Positions 62,860 through 64,000 of a DNA stretch of 64,000 bases are shown here, in pieces. The stretch is taken from NCBI GenBank assembly GCA_035384965.1, contig DAOOJE010000014.1, positions 31,952 to 95,951 on the forward strand, given 5' to 3'. How positions within the stretch are numbered: the stretch's first letter is position 1; each line of letters begins with the position of its first letter. Below the pieces are notes generated by a model, which was not told the DNA's origin, made no database searches, and worked only from the letters and a program-made list of their open reading frames with translations. Made by a program: the position numbers and the translations under genes. This stretch comes from JAAYVZ01 sp035384965. Lineage in GTDB: Bacteria > Acidobacteriota > Thermoanaerobaculia > Thermoanaerobaculales > Thermoanaerobaculaceae.

Positions 62860-63771
62860 ATGAGGTACCGCAGCATGGACATGCACGTGCACTCCTGCCA
62901 CTCCGTCGAGGCCGTGCCCGGCGTGGCGGGCGTCACGTTCTCGCCGAAGGAAACGCCGGAGGAGCTGTACCAGCTTGCCAAATCGCGCGGGATGGACTTC
63001 GTGACGATCACCGACCACGACACGATCGACGGCTGTCTCGCGTTTCTCGACGCTCACCCGGACGCCGGAGACTTCGTGGTCGGCGAGGAGGTCTCGACAC
63101 AGTTGCCCGCGAGCGGGCTCACCGTGCACCTCAACGTCTACGGCCACTCCATCGCGCAGCACGCGGAGCTGCAGCGGCGTCGCGACGACGCCTTCGCCGT
63201 GGCCTCGTTCTGCCGGTCCGCAGGACTCTTCTTCGCCTGGAACCACCCGTTCTACCGCGAGAACATGTCGACGATCGAGACCGACGAGTTCATGCGCTTC
63301 CTCGCCTTCGCCCCGGTGATCGAGGCGCGCAACGGCGGCCGCATGCAGCTCCTCAACGTGCTGGCCGAGGAGCTCGCCGTGCGCGAGGGGAAGGCGGTGC
63401 AGGGAGGCAGCGACAGCCACACCGGCGGTATCGGTGCGGTCTACACCGCCGTGCCGTGCACCACCGTGCGCTCCTTTTTCGACGGCATCCTGGCCCGCCG
63501 CAGCCGCATCGTGGGCCAGCACTCCACACCGCACGACTTCCTCGTCAACAACTTCCTCGCCGGCCGCCGCCACGTCGTCGCGACGGCGGTCCGGCAGGCC
63601 CGCTCCCCGTTGCAGCGCGTCCGCATGCGCATGCTTGGACTGGTGGCGCTGCTCGTGTCGCGCCGGGTCGTGCGACAGCACTTCGAGGGCCAGCTCGAGA
63701 TGGCGCGCATGGCCCTCGCCGCGCTGCCGGCGCTGCGGCACCGCGACCGCGCGGTGTTCGAGGCGGCCTAG
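62860..63771 (+). CDS. PHP-domain metal-dependent phosphoesterase
   Basis: The 303-residue protein has the four PHP motifs: DMHVHSCHS (metal His), TITDHDTIDG, AWNHPFYRE and GGSDSHTGGIG. The first 220 residues form the barrel and the C-terminal 80 residues are helical and Arg-rich (RMRMLGLVALLVSRRVVRQH). Relatives hydrolyse nucleotide or phosphate monoesters; the substrate is unknown. GGGGGAGG precedes the ATG; an in-frame extension to 62347 reads through GC-rich intergenic DNA and was rejected. The stop lies inside the left end of the repeat element that follows. Confidence 0.88.
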   Translation: MRYRSMDMHVHSCHSVEAVPGVAGVTFSPKETPEELYQLAKSRGMDFVTITDHDTIDGCLAFLDAHPDAGDFVVGEEVSTQLPASGLTVHLNVYGHSIAQHAELQRRRDDAFAVASFCRSAGLFFAWNHPFYRENMSTIETDEFMRFLAFAPVIEARNGGRMQLLNVLAEELAVREGKAVQGGSDSHTGGIGAVYTAVPCTTVRSFFDGILARRSRIVGQHSTPHDFLVNNFLAGRRHVVATAVRQARSPLQRVRMRMLGLVALLVSRRVVRQHFEGQLEMARMALAALPALRHRDRAVFEAA

Positions 63772-63951
63772 CCCGCATCTCCCAAAGGGGTTCGTCGCGA
63801 GCGCCAGGAAATGCCGACGATCGTGGGCGAGCGGAGGGCTCGAGAGCCGAGGCGTACCCGACGGTACGTCGCAGGCTTCGGAGCCTGGGCAAGCCCGAGC
63901 GCGCGGCAAGATCCGGTCGCGCAGCAGGACTCCGGGGAAAATGCGGGCTAG
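63768..63951. mobile_element. Probable small inverted-repeat-bounded element (MITE-like)
   Basis: CTAGCCCGCAT at 63768-63778 is repeated inverted as ATGCGGGCTAG at 63941-63951; allowing small differences the match extends to about 17 bases (CTAGCCCGCAT followed by pyrimidines and CCC). The 184-base unit has internal dyads (CGTACC/GGTACG, GGCTTCGGAGCC) and no complete gene. The left end supplies the stop codon of the PHP gene. No transposase is seen before the window ends. Confidence 0.5.
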
Positions 63952-64000
63952 GAGCCTGTTGCGCATAGATGGCTGGTGAGCGCTGACTGGTGATTATCCA

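Overview
The window is a very GC-rich, densely coded bacterial chromosome segment in which almost all third codon positions are G or C. Several traits together suggest an Acidobacteriota-like organism: repeated membrane-anchored Ser/Thr kinases with C-terminal TPR arrays, a TonB-dependent receptor with an N-terminal carboxypeptidase-regulatory domain, cysteine-containing SLH-type repeats, a fibre-like surface protein, and LytS/LytTR and S9/M28/M14 peptidase genes. No rRNA, phage or transposase gene is visible, so the lineage is an inference from gene content.

Layout. 1-6.3 kb: a Wsp/Frz-like chemosensory operon (Cache sensor end, CheA-REC hybrid, CheB, REC-GGDEF diguanylate cyclase, CheR-TPR), with adjacent ORFs joined by ATGA/GTGA overlaps, that probably controls c-di-GMP. 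6.3-21.3 kb: three transmembrane Ser/Thr kinase-TPR genes, of which the middle one has lost the catalytic residues. They are interleaved with a three-gene operon of small secreted proteins, acpS, a DUF502 membrane protein, nth and tdk. 21.2-26.9 kb: menC, a polytopic membrane protein, a TPR protein, a degenerate PAS-histidine-kinase-like protein, a deoxyhypusine-synthase-like enzyme and tRNA-Arg(ACG). 27-36 kb: exported M14 and M28 peptidases face an operon in the order GntR regulator, TonB-dependent receptor, cyanophycinase-like S51 peptidase, CapA-like protein; this looks like a polymer or peptide acquisition locus. 36-46.5 kb: a YfhO-like membrane protein, a LiaF-like/LytS/LytTR envelope-stress operon, a secreted zinc metalloprotease with SLH-like repeats, and a P-type cation ATPase. 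46.6-50.3 kb: a TPR-C39-like peptidase gene broken by about six frameshifts and an in-frame TAG, then a DUF3187-like outer-membrane protein. 50.7-57.1 kb: housekeeping genes lepA and hemW, an S9 peptidase and a cysteine desulfurase. 57.2-64 kb: a glycosyltransferase, a DUF1295 membrane enzyme, a small membrane protein, a fibre-like surface protein, a PHP-domain phosphoesterase and, at the right edge, a probable small mobile or repeat element with inverted terminal repeats.

Two themes recur. Many genes carry a -10-like hexamer (TAGAAT, TACAAT, TACGCT, TAGCCT) only 7-11 bases before the start codon and lack a Shine-Dalgarno, which suggests leaderless transcripts. Signalling proteins with dead catalytic centres also recur: a Ser/Thr pseudokinase and a histidine pseudokinase. 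No CRISPR array or clear T-run terminator was seen.
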